DNA of 64,000 nucleotides from Haliclystus octoradiatus (Eukaryota > Cnidaria > Staurozoa > Stauromedusae > Haliclystidae), in contig OU744449.1 in the NCBI GenBank assembly GCA_916610825.1, positions 18,073,344-18,137,343 of the forward strand, read 5' to 3'. Of the stretch, positions 38,501-44,880 are shown in pieces. Under the pieces are notes generated by a model, which made no database searches, was not told the origin of the DNA, and worked only from the letters and a program-made list of their open reading frames with translations. The translations under genes and the position numbers were made by a program. The first letter of the stretch is position 1. The number at the start of each line of letters is the position of its first letter.

Positions 38501-40548
38501 ATAGCAAGGGGATAAATCGCCAGCTGAAATCCTACTAAGGTGTAACCTAAGAGTCCCTTTTTGTGGTACGGTCTACAATAGGAGAGCATGTTCTGTACCA
38601 TCCCTTACCTAGTGGTCCTACAAAAGAGGAGAAATTTGTTGTTTTGAAAGGCACTAACACGGCATGATTGCAATACGAGGGGAGTACAATTCTTGCTTCA
38701 CAAAATCAGATAGGTCGAGTACCCCCTACGGCTTCCATAGACGCACCTACTGGAATGGGTGCGGTAGAAGCTACAAGATCAACAGGTAATTCGGCTGAAC
38801 GCATATCTTCTGATCATACTAATAATGATAGCAATAGCAGTAATGATAATTATAATTAATTACCTAATGATGACATTCTAGCCTCGCCTGAGTTATGTCG
38901 CTCTACAAGACACTCTAATCCGCCTAACTATAATGGATGTAATCCGTAGATATTTAATCAGTTATTAATTAACCGTAGAATCGGGGAAGTTGTGATATAA
39001 CGTACTTTAACCTCAGTTTGTAATTAACCTCAATATCATATTATACGTAATCACGTGTGACATTAAGTTATACGCCTTGTATGTTTGAGATCAGATTCTC
39101 GCTAGCTGTCCTACGAACAGTACTACTATTAAGGTAAATTTACGCAATATAGATTTGACTATTTCATATCCCCACATTGTTCGTTTACCGGAACATCAAA
39201 TGGGTATGATCCTTTGCTGCATATGTGCTTCGTTTTCAAGAGTTGTAGGGCGTATCTCTAAGCCTTGACAAACAGAGTTCGTTTGCCAAGAAGTCTGTGG
39301 AAATTGATCTGATCTGTCGTGTCATGCATTGGCATCAGGTTTTAACTTTGCTCATTAGAAAATGCGCCATCCATATATGAATGTTCTATGGTGGATCGCA
39401 GTGGTATTTCACACTAGTGAGAGGGAGTTTGTCCAGATTATATGTCACTTGTTGGATTAACATTATGAACTGATGAGATGAATTCGCGAATTATACAAGT
39501 CAAATCTAATTTATCTTATAACATAAATCATGAATAGTACAAATTCAAAGTATTTTTAAACAAACCCAATGTGGTAGAAAACAATGATCATTAACCTTCA
39601 TGCCAACACATCTCAAAGTATTACCTGTTTAATTGGAACATTGATGTTTTATTGGCAGTAAAATATAAAGCATATTGTCTTCCATTCTGTTGTAGTTTAT
39701 TACAAATTTGAATACTCCTTTTAATCAATAATATTCAATAACCATTTCCAAAGCGAACAAGGAAACAAACAATTATGCAATGCCTTGATAGGAACCCACA
39801 CAGTCTTTCTATTAAACTCCAAACTTCTTACTACCAATGAGTAATTATTTCTTGGCATTATGTAAATTACAAATAAAGTATATACACCTGGAACATCACC
39901 ATAAAACAATTCTCGGTTCATATATATTACATCTAGTTAAACTGTCATCAAGCTTGGCAAAGTACTAGAACTAATTTATCAGTCAACAAAATAGTTAAAT
40001 TTTGCATCCTAGAAGATGCAAGCATTAAAAATATAGCCAGTGTTGATAAAGCTCAGTTGTCGATAGTTTCTTTAGGGATAAAATACTAAACGGTATTGCT
40101 GTCACTCAATCGCAGAAGCTACCGGAATCCTCATTACCATGATTTATTACATTTTTATTTACCTATTTCAGGAATGGTGATTGGGCTACTATTGAATGGA
40201 ACAGTACAATGCTGGATGAATACATTGAGTCATTTAGTTTCCCTGAAACATTAACTTACTGTCATGCTGCAGAGGGACGAGTTCACATGGTATTGACATT
40301 AACATATCAATTATGGAAACGTGTTCTTGATTCAAATTCAAACGTGAGCTATATAACATCACCCATTTTATTTTATTTTTCAGGATGTTTTTTACAGAAC
40401 AGTAACAAAGCCAAGGATGGAGAAATTCCTTCCTGTGCAGAACATCTGTGATGCTGGATCAAACTCACAAAATATTCAATCTTCAAAAGTGCATGTGTTT
40501 GTGATGCTAGTATTATTTACTGCTCTAGTACTGATGAGACAGAACTAA
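8608..40548 (+). CDS. moxd1-like: DBH-like monooxygenase (MOXD1/DBH family), 12 exons, 5' partial
   Basis: Exons 8608-8754, 9113-9289, 17366-17449, 19504-19689, 21075-21177, 23978-24138, 26550-26702, 28944-28982, 29509-29568, 30123-30247, 40172-40289 and 40384-40548 all have AG/GT borders and join in phase into 505 codons plus TAA. Order: second half of a DOMON domain (exons 1-2), copper type II monooxygenase N domain (3-6), C domain (7-12), then a hydrophobic tail. Copper ligands seen: HH in LVHHILLYQC, H in EVHYDNP, H-x-H in HAHLLGRK, M in GTSEEMC. The family hydroxylates small amines using copper, ascorbate and O2 in the secretory pathway; vertebrate MOXD1 is an ER membrane protein whose substrate is unsettled. 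About 100 N-terminal residues (signal peptide, early DOMON) are missing compared with a usual length near 600. DOMON plus this layout favours MOXD1/DBH over PHM; which of the two is inference. Confidence 0.93.
9113..9289 (+). CDS. moxd1-like: MOXD1-like exon b: end of DOMON and linker
   Basis: 59 codons (EGTSKLIYSY...) containing HRGAKSMNL, the end of the DOMON domain, followed by the linker that precedes the copper domain. Phase 0 at both ends. Confidence 0.9.
9449..9800. repeat. Cluster of GTTCATGAAC palindromes
   Basis: More than ten full or near copies of the 10-bp palindrome gttcatgaac or its core ttcatgaa, spaced irregularly, mixed with the phrase cctctcaagttcatg. A related cluster lies at 14910-15180 in the same intron. 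Confidence 0.75.
10062..10650. mobile_element. hAT-type MITE, copy 1 (589 bp)
   Basis: Inverted ends cagagccatctattta.. and ..taaatagatggctct(t) of about 30 bp are flanked by a perfect 8-bp duplication gtatataa (10054-10061 and 10651-10658). CAGAG-type termini with an 8-bp duplication are the hAT hallmark. No coding capacity. About 600 bp of shared interior with 25641-26298. Confidence 0.88.
11766..12236. repeat. Short direct repeat pair (about 55 bp)
   Basis: 11766-11820 and 12177-12233 share ggtcaac-aa-caaatatatcttgtg and tcgtta-taattatgat-taactgg with a few changes. No function proposed; the stretch between has no coding signal. Confidence 0.55.
13335..13697 (+). mobile_element. tRNA-derived SINE, copy 1
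   Basis: The head has a pol III A box (tggctcagatgg) and B box (ggttcaaatcc) at tRNA spacing, then an unrelated body ending near gacatcgtctacataac and a T-run. A second copy lies inverted at 25146-25506, matching along head and body. The tRNA cloverleaf is degenerate, so this is not a working tRNA gene. Confidence 0.85.
14910..15180. repeat. GTTCATGAAC palindrome cluster with foldback symmetry
   Basis: Repeated gttcatgaac cores, and the whole block is itself an imperfect inverted repeat: ttaatggcccaatttttcat (from 14981) is mirrored by atgaaaaattgggccactta (to 15142). Likely a MITE or foldback related to the repeats at 9449-9800. Confidence 0.7.
15574..15924 (+). pseudogene. Penelope-like element remnant, GIY-YIG endonuclease end
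   Basis: Frame reads REPKPSLLTRQSVVYYY, a TAG stop, then CDLCNTSYVSYTRQHL..RIEQH...HRKAHSAG...HILKHCHTKQYCLIYEMLFIRELKQSLNKQSDSMRVKLF. The C-x-x-C, the YVGYT-type box and the LIYEMLFIRELKxSLNxQSDSxRxKLF tail are typical of the GIY-YIG domain of Penelope-like retroelements in invertebrates. The in-frame stop shows it is dead. Possible trailing non-coding part near 16569 (ctgatgttgatagccgaaac). Confidence 0.8.
17366..17449 (+). CDS. moxd1-like: MOXD1-like exon c: start of Cu monooxygenase N domain
   Basis: 28 codons with ETTYWCSAHKLP, the family block T-T-Y-W-C that opens the first copper domain. Phase 0 at both ends. It follows an 8.1 kb intron filled with repeats. Confidence 0.92.
17450..19503. 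other. MOXD1-like intron 3, no recognised element
   Basis: About 2 kb of AT-rich sequence. An open frame at 18539-18724 has no similarity I recognise and no splice support. Confidence 0.4.
19504..19689 (+). CDS. moxd1-like: MOXD1-like exon d: CuH site
   Basis: 62 codons with GHESLVHHILLYQC; the HH pair (19543-19548) is the CuH ligand pair. Conserved cysteines follow, then FAWAIGSK. The donor is gtaaat at 19690, only 10 nt before a MITE insertion. Confidence 0.95.
19700..20448. mobile_element. MITE (749 bp) next to a splice donor
   Basis: Inverted ends: agaggtat..tagagcgc..aaccacgtgac at the left is mirrored by gtcacgtggttagcgctcta..atacctct at the right, and similarity extends about 90 bp inward (gccattttgttggagg). 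Flanked by AT on both sides, possibly a 2-bp duplication. Starts 10 nt after the exon d/intron border at 19690. Confidence 0.78.
21075..21177 (+). CDS. moxd1-like: MOXD1-like exon e: third CuH ligand
   Basis: 34 codons plus 1 nt, with GLPIGGPESSKYYVMEVHYDNP. The His at 21150-21152 is the third CuH ligand. Ends in phase 1. Confidence 0.94.
21830..23390. mobile_element. Second GATCA-rich foldback element (about 1.56 kb)
   Basis: Ends are inverted (tactcagaatgatgacca near 21880 is mirrored by tggtcatcattctgagcata near 23335). Both arms hold diverged tandem units with atgatcat cores, C/G runs and cgagatattgccaattatcaaatgg-like phrases (21890-22200 and 22885-23340). The style matches the 2116-6426 element, but the sequence differs. 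No coding capacity and no clear target duplication. Confidence 0.72.
23481..23548. repeat. (AT)n microsatellite
   Basis: About 50 bp of pure alternating AT followed by interrupted AT repeats, just outside the foldback element. Confidence 0.95.
23978..24138 (+). CDS. moxd1-like: MOXD1-like exon f
   Basis: Completes the split codon to Asp, then YVDSSGLRFYY...IPPGRNEW...GYCTKECSA. It carries the S-S-G-L-R and I-P-P-G blocks and the C-x3-C pair of the N-to-C domain junction. Ends in phase 0. Confidence 0.93.
25146..25506 (-). mobile_element. tRNA-derived SINE, copy 2 (inverted relative to copy 1)
   Basis: On the - strand: aggattagctcagatggcag (A box), tgtggttcaaatcccccc (B box), then the same body as 13335-13697, ending gggcaacaccgtctacat followed by tacttactta. 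The shared body and tail prove a repeat family rather than two tRNA genes. Confidence 0.85.
25641..26298. mobile_element. hAT-type MITE, copy 2 (658 bp)
   Basis: Same inverted ends as copy 1 (cagagccatctattt ... aaatagatggctctg). Flanks gtttgagt (25633-25640) and tgttgagt (26299-26306) form an 8-bp duplication with two changes. Carries an inserted stretch near 25725-25850 that copy 1 lacks. Confidence 0.85.
26550..26702 (+). CDS. moxd1-like: MOXD1-like exon g: CuM His-x-His site
   Basis: 51 codons with HIFASMPHAHLLGRK (HAH at 26601-26609, two CuM ligands) and ESYDFNFQ at the end. Phase 0. The acceptor ccgtag has a weak pyrimidine tract. Confidence 0.94.
27410..28065. repeat. Repeated ttcacaac..gttgtgaaa palindromic motif
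   Basis: The phrase gatgttgtgaaa(t/g)-gctggcttc-tttagcc recurs at 27421, 27471, 27948 and 28035, with inverted copies ccagcatttcacaacat at 27997 and tttcacaacgtcgatgttgt at 27412. It looks like ends of small inverted elements nested or in tandem. No coding signal. Confidence 0.6.
28251..28657. repeat. Long inverted repeat, arms about 130 bp
   Basis: Left arm 28251-28380 and right arm 28529-28657 are reverse complements at roughly 85% by eye (gactggaaatgatctaga mirrored by tctagatcatttccagtctc). Loop of about 148 bp. Probably a MITE in intron 7; no target duplication identified. Confidence 0.78.
28944..28982 (+). CDS. moxd1-like: MOXD1-like exon h (13-codon microexon)
   Basis: Only 39 nt: QVLLLEEEVEMRA, acceptor ttgtag, donor gtaggt. 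It continues the strand after DFNFQ and is needed to keep the frame with the next exon. Confidence 0.85.
29509..29568 (+). CDS. moxd1-like: MOXD1-like exon i
   Basis: 20 codons GDALVTSCFYDSSSKRSAIL, matching the G-D-x-L-x-x-x-C-x-Y block before the CuM methionine. Donor gtatgt, phase 0. Confidence 0.9.
30123..30247 (+). CDS. moxd1-like: MOXD1-like exon j: CuM methionine
   Basis: 41 codons plus 2 nt with GGLGTSEEMCLNFFMYYP; Met at 30147-30149 is the last CuM ligand. Donor gtaaga, phase 2. It is followed by a 9.9 kb intron holding several mobile elements. Confidence 0.94.
30660..30978. repeat. About 320-bp dispersed repeat, copy 1
   Basis: Direct copy of 34380-34705: shares ttctgttcaactttcataa, cgcgtaactgcagcc, gggcaacatacataa and more, about 80% by eye. 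Class unknown: it could be terminal repeats of one element spanning 30660-34705 or two insertions of a short repeat. Confidence 0.7.
31030..31230 (+). pseudogene. Possible 3' end of a LINE ORF
   Basis: On the + strand VDSRVWNFFPELLRGETARTFKQ..YLLS ends in a stop, followed by a TAAAA repeat at 31196-31225. W-N-x-x-P..F-K-x-x-x-x-x-Y-L is the usual C-terminal pattern of CR1/L2-type ORF2. Short and weak. Confidence 0.35.
32574..32858. mobile_element. Tc1/mariner (pogo/Tigger-like) MITE, 285 bp
   Basis: Imperfect inverted ends (cggtcaaactctgttataacgg and ccgttataacacttttgattg), each flanked by TA. Ends with a c-a-a-a-c-t-c-t-g-t-t-a-t-a-a-c-g core are typical of pogo/Tigger non-autonomous elements. 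No ORF. Confidence 0.6.
32934..33960 (+). pseudogene. Transposon-like ORF of unrecognised class
   Basis: Several frames in one direction: ILDVQLSKKEEEGLRIKKRTYNN (32934), a middle part with SFAECSQRHQMKLKAQFKHD (33390-33460), then the best segment 33560-33960: LSDIIKEMKSLKQIEIDGKV, YCLGGDWKFLAIVTGLGQAN, then DYACI-stop-CKC, where the stop is a TGA in place of an expected Trp. The block L-G-G-D-W-K-F-L-A followed by C-x-W-C-K-C is one I associate with uncharacterised, repeated proteins in cnidarian and lancelet genomes, probably transposon-derived. I cannot name the superfamily. Broken by frameshifts and the TGA. Confidence 0.45.
34380..34705. repeat. About 320-bp dispersed repeat, copy 2
   Basis: Partner of 30660-30978 in the same orientation, 3.7 kb downstream. 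Together the copies bracket the possible LINE tail, the TA-flanked MITE and the unknown transposon ORF. Confidence 0.7.
34981..35142 (+). repeat. Gypsy-1 5' LTR
   Basis: Starts TG, ends CA, about 162 bp. Matches 38991-39130 over its first 140 bp. Confidence 0.75.
35188..35990 (+). pseudogene. Gypsy-1 gag with zinc knuckles (broken)
   Basis: From MDKKRILTLDD at 35188 with in-frame stops and frame shifts. YAAKLYFEPKERFLVAERI at 35420 is capsid-like. CKFCASIHPPRGCPAFNKSC and CSNCDKRGHFSSCC at 35838-35937 are the paired cysteine-histidine knuckles. Nucleic-acid binding coat protein by family. Confidence 0.75.
36060..36225 (+). pseudogene. Gypsy-1 aspartic protease
   Basis: VIINERTVNILHDTGASCSI at 36101-36160 holds the D-T-G-A active-site triplet. 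A stop follows shortly after. Confidence 0.75.
36500..37640 (+). pseudogene. Gypsy-1 reverse transcriptase and RNase H (broken)
   Basis: SPAVWVKKKSGGLRMCAGFS near 36585, LVDDYPIQNIGTIFSKM near 36660, GLIAYQDDILVFAETEE near 36900 (catalytic YQDD), FLGYRIFTAGIQPDQQ near 37020, then RNase H blocks PVIYVSRSLNQAEQSYSATE near 37370 and HLAGTEIAHADALSRL near 37610. Several frameshifts and stops. Confidence 0.85.
37860..38860 (+). pseudogene. Gypsy-1 integrase (broken)
   Basis: HHCC finger SKAHSTHQGVNAMWPGMI..CKQCANL at 37955-38060, then LPWERLHMYFGHV, where the expected first catalytic Asp reads Tyr. VSEDAREF at about 38270 stands where VSDN-x-x-x-F is expected, so more than one catalytic site has decayed. 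The Ser/Asn-rich tail ends near 38860. Confidence 0.75.
38991..39130 (+). repeat. Gypsy-1 3' LTR (truncated)
   Basis: tgtgatataacgtactttaa onward matches the 5' LTR. Similarity is lost after tactactatt. Confidence 0.75.
39131..40171. other. End of MOXD1-like intron 10, nothing recognised
   Basis: About 1 kb of AT-rich sequence between the Gypsy-1 3' LTR and exon k. No coding or repeat signal seen. Confidence 0.4.
40172..40289 (+). CDS. moxd1-like: MOXD1-like exon k
   Basis: Completes the split Arg codon, then NGDWATIEWNSTMLDEY...FPETLTYCHAAEGRVHM. Phase 2 in, phase 0 out. Confidence 0.88.
40384..40548 (+). CDS. moxd1-like: MOXD1-like last exon with C-terminal anchor
   Basis: 54 codons plus TAA. 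After ICDAGSNSQN comes a strongly hydrophobic stretch (VHVFVMLVLFTALVL) 4 residues from the end, which reads as a tail anchor, or a GPI signal as an alternative. The previous intron is only 94 nt. Confidence 0.88.
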   Translation, partial: DVFYRTVTKPRMEKFLPVQNICDAGSNSQNIQSSKVHVFVMLVLFTALVLMRQN

Positions 40549-40984
40549 TCATATCTCTAGTCACCTGCTAATAATGTCTGCATTCACTAAACGATGTTTA
40601 TTAATTAGTATTTTCAGCCAGCCAACATTGGGATGTATTTCTTATATGCATCTCAAGTTTTTTAGTGTACTGTGATCTTTAATCGAAGAAGCAACTTTTG
40701 TACTTTTATATGTTTGCATGAATTTTGTAGCTAACTATTTAGCATGGTATATCTGAAACGTTATTATTCAAACGATAGAAGATATTTAGAAATATTATTT
40801 ACACCTTCATATACGCTTCTTGATTCAAAATTTTCGCTTATTATATGTATTGATTGATCAATTTCAAGTATGGTTACATGAACGATTTTCATAAATATGG
40901 CAGGTCATTATTATAATTTTTCATGTGAGTAACAATCACTATGGTGGCACATCGTTCTCATAGCATATTTGCATAAAAATTGTC

Positions 40985-40990
40985 AATAAA
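40985..40990 (+). promoter_or_regulatory. Probable polyadenylation signal of the MOXD1-like gene
   Basis: AATAAA about 440 nt after the stop, followed by an A-rich stretch. No gene signal lies between the stop and this site, so 40549 to about 41010 reads as the 3' UTR. Confidence 0.5.
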
Positions 40991-41049
40991 TAATAAAAAA
41001 AAATAAGAAATAAAATATCTTGTCCCTGAGGATATCGGTTATCAATTTT

Positions 41050-41169
41050 CCATTCTACGCCGCTGCAAGGACAAATTCGATTGTTTTCTTTATGAAATAA
41101 TTTTCATTAGAGAACTGAAACCTTGCCTGAATGGACAATCTGATTCTATAAGATCAAAAACATTTTCGT
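41050..41169 (+). pseudogene. Penelope-like GIY-YIG C-terminal fragment
   Basis: RRCKDKFDCFLYEIIFIREL followed by KPCLNGQSDSIRSKTFS and a stop. Closely parallels the C terminus of the 15574-15924 remnant (LIYEMLFIRELK..SLNKQSDSMR), so it is the same family. Lies just past the MOXD1-like poly(A) site. Confidence 0.7.
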
Positions 41170-41295
41170 AAATTTCATTCCCAATGATAAGACATATTTA
41201 AACAAACTTGTTGCGATGAATTCGTAATATTTCTCAAAACGCAGTGGTTCTTTAATATTTCATGGGATTAATCAAGGTATGGATTAATAATAAAA

Positions 41296-41406
41296 CGATT
41301 ATCAAACTCGATTTCGCATGACACTGAGAATTATCAGGCCTCGGCGCGTGTTATCCTCCTCAGCCTAATAATTATCAGTGTCGTGCTCAATCTCGTTCGA
41401 TAATTG
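41296..41406. repeat. Imperfect hairpin, 44-bp arms
   Basis: Arms 41296-41339 and 41363-41406 pair at roughly 80% (core atgacactgagaattatcagg mirrored by taataattatcagtgtcg), with a 23-nt loop ctcggcgcgtg.... Between the Penelope-like fragment and the AAAAT array. Could be a small MITE or a structured element end. Confidence 0.7.
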
Positions 41407-41429
41407 TTAATTGCTGTTAGCTATTGAGT

Positions 41430-42180
41430 GAAAATAAAATAAAATAAAATAAAATAAAATAAAATAAAATAAAATAAAATAAAATAAAATAAAATAAAAT
41501 AAAATAAAATAAAATAAAATAAAATAAAATAAAATAAAATAAAATAAAATAAAATAAAATAAAATAAAATAAAATAAAATAAAATAAAATAAAATAAAAT
41601 AAAATAAAATAAAATAAAATAAAATAAAATAAAATAAAATAAAATAAAATAAAATAAAATAAAATAAAATAAAATAAAATAAAATAAAATAAAATAAAAT
41701 AAAATAAAATAAAATAAAATAAAATAAAATAAAATAAAATAAAATAAAATAAAATAAAATAAAATAAAATAAAATAAAATAAAATAAAATAAAATAAAAT
41801 AAAATAAAATAAAATAAAATAAAATAAAATAAAATAAAATAAAATAAAATAAAATAAAATAAAATAAAATAAAATAAAATAAAATAAAATAAAATAAAAT
41901 AAAATAAAATAAAATAAAATAAAATAAAATAAAATAAAATAAAATAAAATAAAATAAAATAAAATAAAATAAAATAAAATAAAATAAAATAAAATAAAAT
42001 AAAATAAAATAAAATAAAATAAAATAAAATAAAATAAAATAAAATAAAATAAAATAAAAGAAAAGAAAAGAAAAGAAAATAAAATAAAATAAAAGAAAAG
42101 AAAAGAAAAGAAAAGAAAAGAAAAGAAAAGAAAAGAAAAGAAAAGAAAAGAAAAGAAAATAAAAGAAAAGAAAAGAAAAT
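41430..42180. repeat. (AAAAT)n pentanucleotide array, about 150 units
   Basis: About 630 bp of pure AAAAT, then an AAAAG/AAAAT mixture to 42180. It directly abuts the truncated 3' end of the Copia element. Because 5 and 3 are coprime and TTTTA has no stop in any phase, the - strand shows meaningless long open frames of repeated FYFIL. Confidence 0.98.
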
Positions 42181-42249
42181 AAATTCAACTTTATCAACTG
42201 ACACAATTTGAATGATAAAAAGAGATAGATGCAAATGCAGACACGGCCG

Positions 42250-43340
42250 CACCCGCTGACCATATGATCCTGGATTATATATAAACTGACTTAAACAATT
42301 AACTGCAACAGCGATATCTGGTCGAGTAGCAACAGAAAGATATGTCAAACAGCCGATAGCAGATTGATATTCCTGCTTATTTATCATAGGCTCTGTGTCC
42401 TGCAATTTATAAAATTTCCTACCGTTATCCAAAGGTGTTCTAACAGGTTTGCAACTTGACATGACAAATTCATCCAAAATTTTCCCTATGTAATGCCTCT
42501 GATTAATAGATAATAATAAGTATTCTTTGTCACGAACGATATTCATACCAAAGCAGAATTCCAATCACCTTTGTCATCCATCTCAAATTTACTACCAAAC
42601 TTCTGTTTTTAAAGTTCATCATATTAATATCATTTATAGCTAATATTAAGTCATCCACATACAAGCATATAATCATAAAGCTATCTTTCTTGTATTTTGT
42701 AGCATTTCGTTTGATGTATATATATTGATCAACTTTACATTGTTTAAAACCAATGGATGTCATATAACTATTTATGGCCGTATTCCAACATCGTGAGGAT
42801 TGTTTTAACCCACATAGGCTCCATTTCAACTTACATTTTTAACTAGAATAATCATCATTTATTTAACGTGGTGGCTGCTTCACGTAAATTTCAGCATCTA
42901 TTGGACCATTTAAAAAAGCTGTCTTAGCGTCCATTTGCTGTATATGTAATGTCAAAGCATTTGCGATACTAAGAACTGTTCGAATAGATTAGTAGTGTGC
43001 CATAGGGGCGTATACGCCGTCATAATCCACGCTATATTCTTGCGTGCCACCAGCCTTGCCTTATATCTATCGATCTGTATCCGACAGTCTCGTTAGTTTT
43101 ATAAACCCATTTACTCCCAACAGTGTTCTCTCCCTTTGGGGCCTCAACAAGTTTCCATGTATCGTTTTTAACTAATGATTCTATTTCTGAATTCATTGCT
43201 TCAGACCAATCACGATGGTGCTCACTTCTCATTGCTTGCTTATATGTTGTTGGTTCATATAAGTACAAGGCATATTTGACAGATTCATCACCATCATGAT
43301 TGTCCTGGTCATCCCACCAATCTCCATATACCATATAAGG
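42250..43340 (-). pseudogene. Copia reverse transcriptase
   Basis: EPTTYKQAMRSEHHRDWSEA and GSKWVYK (RT start, 43250-43090), SLCGLKQSSRCWN at 42820, ICLYVDDLILAIND at 42660 (catalytic YVDD), YIGKILDEFVMSSCKPVRTP and CLTYLSVATRPDIAVAVNCL at 42320. RNase H is missing: the AAAAT array begins instead. Confidence 0.88.
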
Positions 43341-43499
43341 ATCCCTATTAGAATCCTTGTTGATGGCCGTCTAATATTTTCAGTCTGATATTAACATTTT
43401 TGCTGATTTTGCATTGCGCCGTCATTATTCTCAGTTTCACTGTCTGCAGTGCTATCTGATTCAATAATAATATTTTCAAAATCAATGACAGCTCCTTTC

Positions 43500-43699
43500 A
43501 AAGTTTTGCTATCTTTGCGGTATTGAAACTTTGTTACGTAGAAAATAACGTCACGACTCTTTATAAACTTTCTACTTTCATTGTCATATAACTTGTACCC
43601 TTTACAGCGATTGTTATATCTGACAAATGTACATAATTTCGAATTAGCATCAAACTTTTTATGTTCATGTAAATGTTGAACTTCAGCCTTGTAGCCATG
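43500..43699 (-). pseudogene. Copia integrase C-terminal part, continued beyond Gypsy-2
   Basis: GYKAEVQHLHEHKKFDANSK then CTFVRYNNRCKGYKLYDNES and KSRDVIFY: the region after integrase that precedes Copia RT. Together with NETPFEG at 47600 it brackets the Gypsy-2 insertion. Confidence 0.82.
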
Positions 43700-43704
43700 C
43701 CAAC

Positions 43705-43911
43705 TGTGATGAGTTGTTATTATGTGTATCGATGAACATCAGACACATGGACTCACGAGACAAATCAATACACTTTATATAATTCTGATTACATAATATA
43801 CCAGTTTCATGTAGCTAAGTACAACGAATACCTGATTCTCTCCAGTTCGGGATCTCTCCCTAGCTAGCCGAGAGGCGACATCGTTGAGAGGCTAGGTCTA
43901 ATATCTCTACA
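43705..43911 (-). repeat. Gypsy-2 3' LTR
   Basis: 207 bp. On the - strand begins tgtagagatattagaccta and ends catcaca. Preceded by a purine tract. Confidence 0.85.
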
Positions 43912-44083
43912 CCTCCCTTTTTAGAACAATAAAGTTATTATTCTACAATAAAATTTAGTTATCTACTTTCTCTATGTAATTTTACATTAAAAAAAACTAA
44001 CTTTAAAACAACAGTTATAAACAATAGTCATTCAGCTCCTGTGTTAATGTGATATGAGTCTTGTAATAATAGATGTTGATGAG

Positions 44084-44880
44084 TTATTGTCCATAGTAAC
44101 AAGGGCTTCTATGCTGTCGTGGATAACTCTTCTTCTGATTGGATGTTGGAGTATTCGCTCCATCATTGGATGTAGGTTGAGTCGTCCGGTCAATGGATGT
44201 TGGCTGAGTCTTCTTCGGCTCCCGGAGGTGTCGTCTGTTTCTTGCTAGGACAGTGCCAGATGGCAGTTTGAAAAGATATGGTAAAGTGGTTGTGATGATA
44301 CCAACTCTATCACAGAGTTTACTGCTAGTATCTTGAATCCGGACTTCGTCGCCAATGACCAATGGGACAAGGTTGTGGGCATCTTCATTGTAATGATCGA
44401 TGGTGGTTAATTTTGTTTTTGCAGCAAGTTCATCAGCATCTGTAGCGGTATTGAACCATTTTGTGTCAAATGCCAGATGATGAGTTGGAAGACGCGTTCG
44501 TATAGGGACATCAAATATTCTTTGAGCTGGTGATAATCCATCAGCTTTTGGCATGTTGCGAAATTCTAAAATAGCTTCATTCAGCTTGGCTTTATTCAGA
44601 CGACTGTGTTCTGCGATAAGTCTCTTTATGATTATTTTCATTGCTTTGATGCCAGTTTCAGCAGGGCCGTTACTTTGAGGGTAGTAAGGGGACGATGGGT
44701 CATGTTTGATTCCCCAATGTTTGCAAATCGATATCGGTGTTGAATCGATACGATTGTAGTTTCAGTTTCAGACTTTGTAAACGTGAATTTTCTATCACGT
44801 TCAGGGTCTGATTGTTCATTATTGGGATTAATGGCTTGTGATCGGTGATCAAAATCTAGGCCAGTAAGGTACAATTTACA
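44084..44880 (-). pseudogene. Gypsy-2 integrase C-terminal part
   Basis: EAILEFRNMPKADGLSPAQR is the typical T/G-x-S-P-A-x-x block after the integrase core; VIGDEVRIQD and GTVLARNRRHLR form the C-terminal domain. The integrase core between 44880 and 44640 is largely deleted, giving a short element (3.9 kb). Confidence 0.78.

Larger units (their letters stand above)
34981..39130 (+). mobile_element. Ty3/Gypsy LTR retrotransposon 1 (decayed) in intron 10 of the MOXD1-like gene
   Basis: 5' LTR 34981-35142 (tgtgatataacg ... atgaca), primer-binding-like tggcgctgcgag at 35147-35158, gag, protease, RT, RNase H, integrase, a purine-rich tract before 38991, and a 3' LTR from 38991 that stops matching near 39130. 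LTRs are about 90% alike over 130 bp. Sense to the host gene. No clear target duplication; the 3' LTR seems truncated. Confidence 0.9.

Noticed and set aside
41407-42564. Long - strand open frames of 280-385 codons with repeated FYFIL
   Set aside because: They are the AAAAT array read in frames without stops; only the part above about 42250 is real Copia coding sequence.
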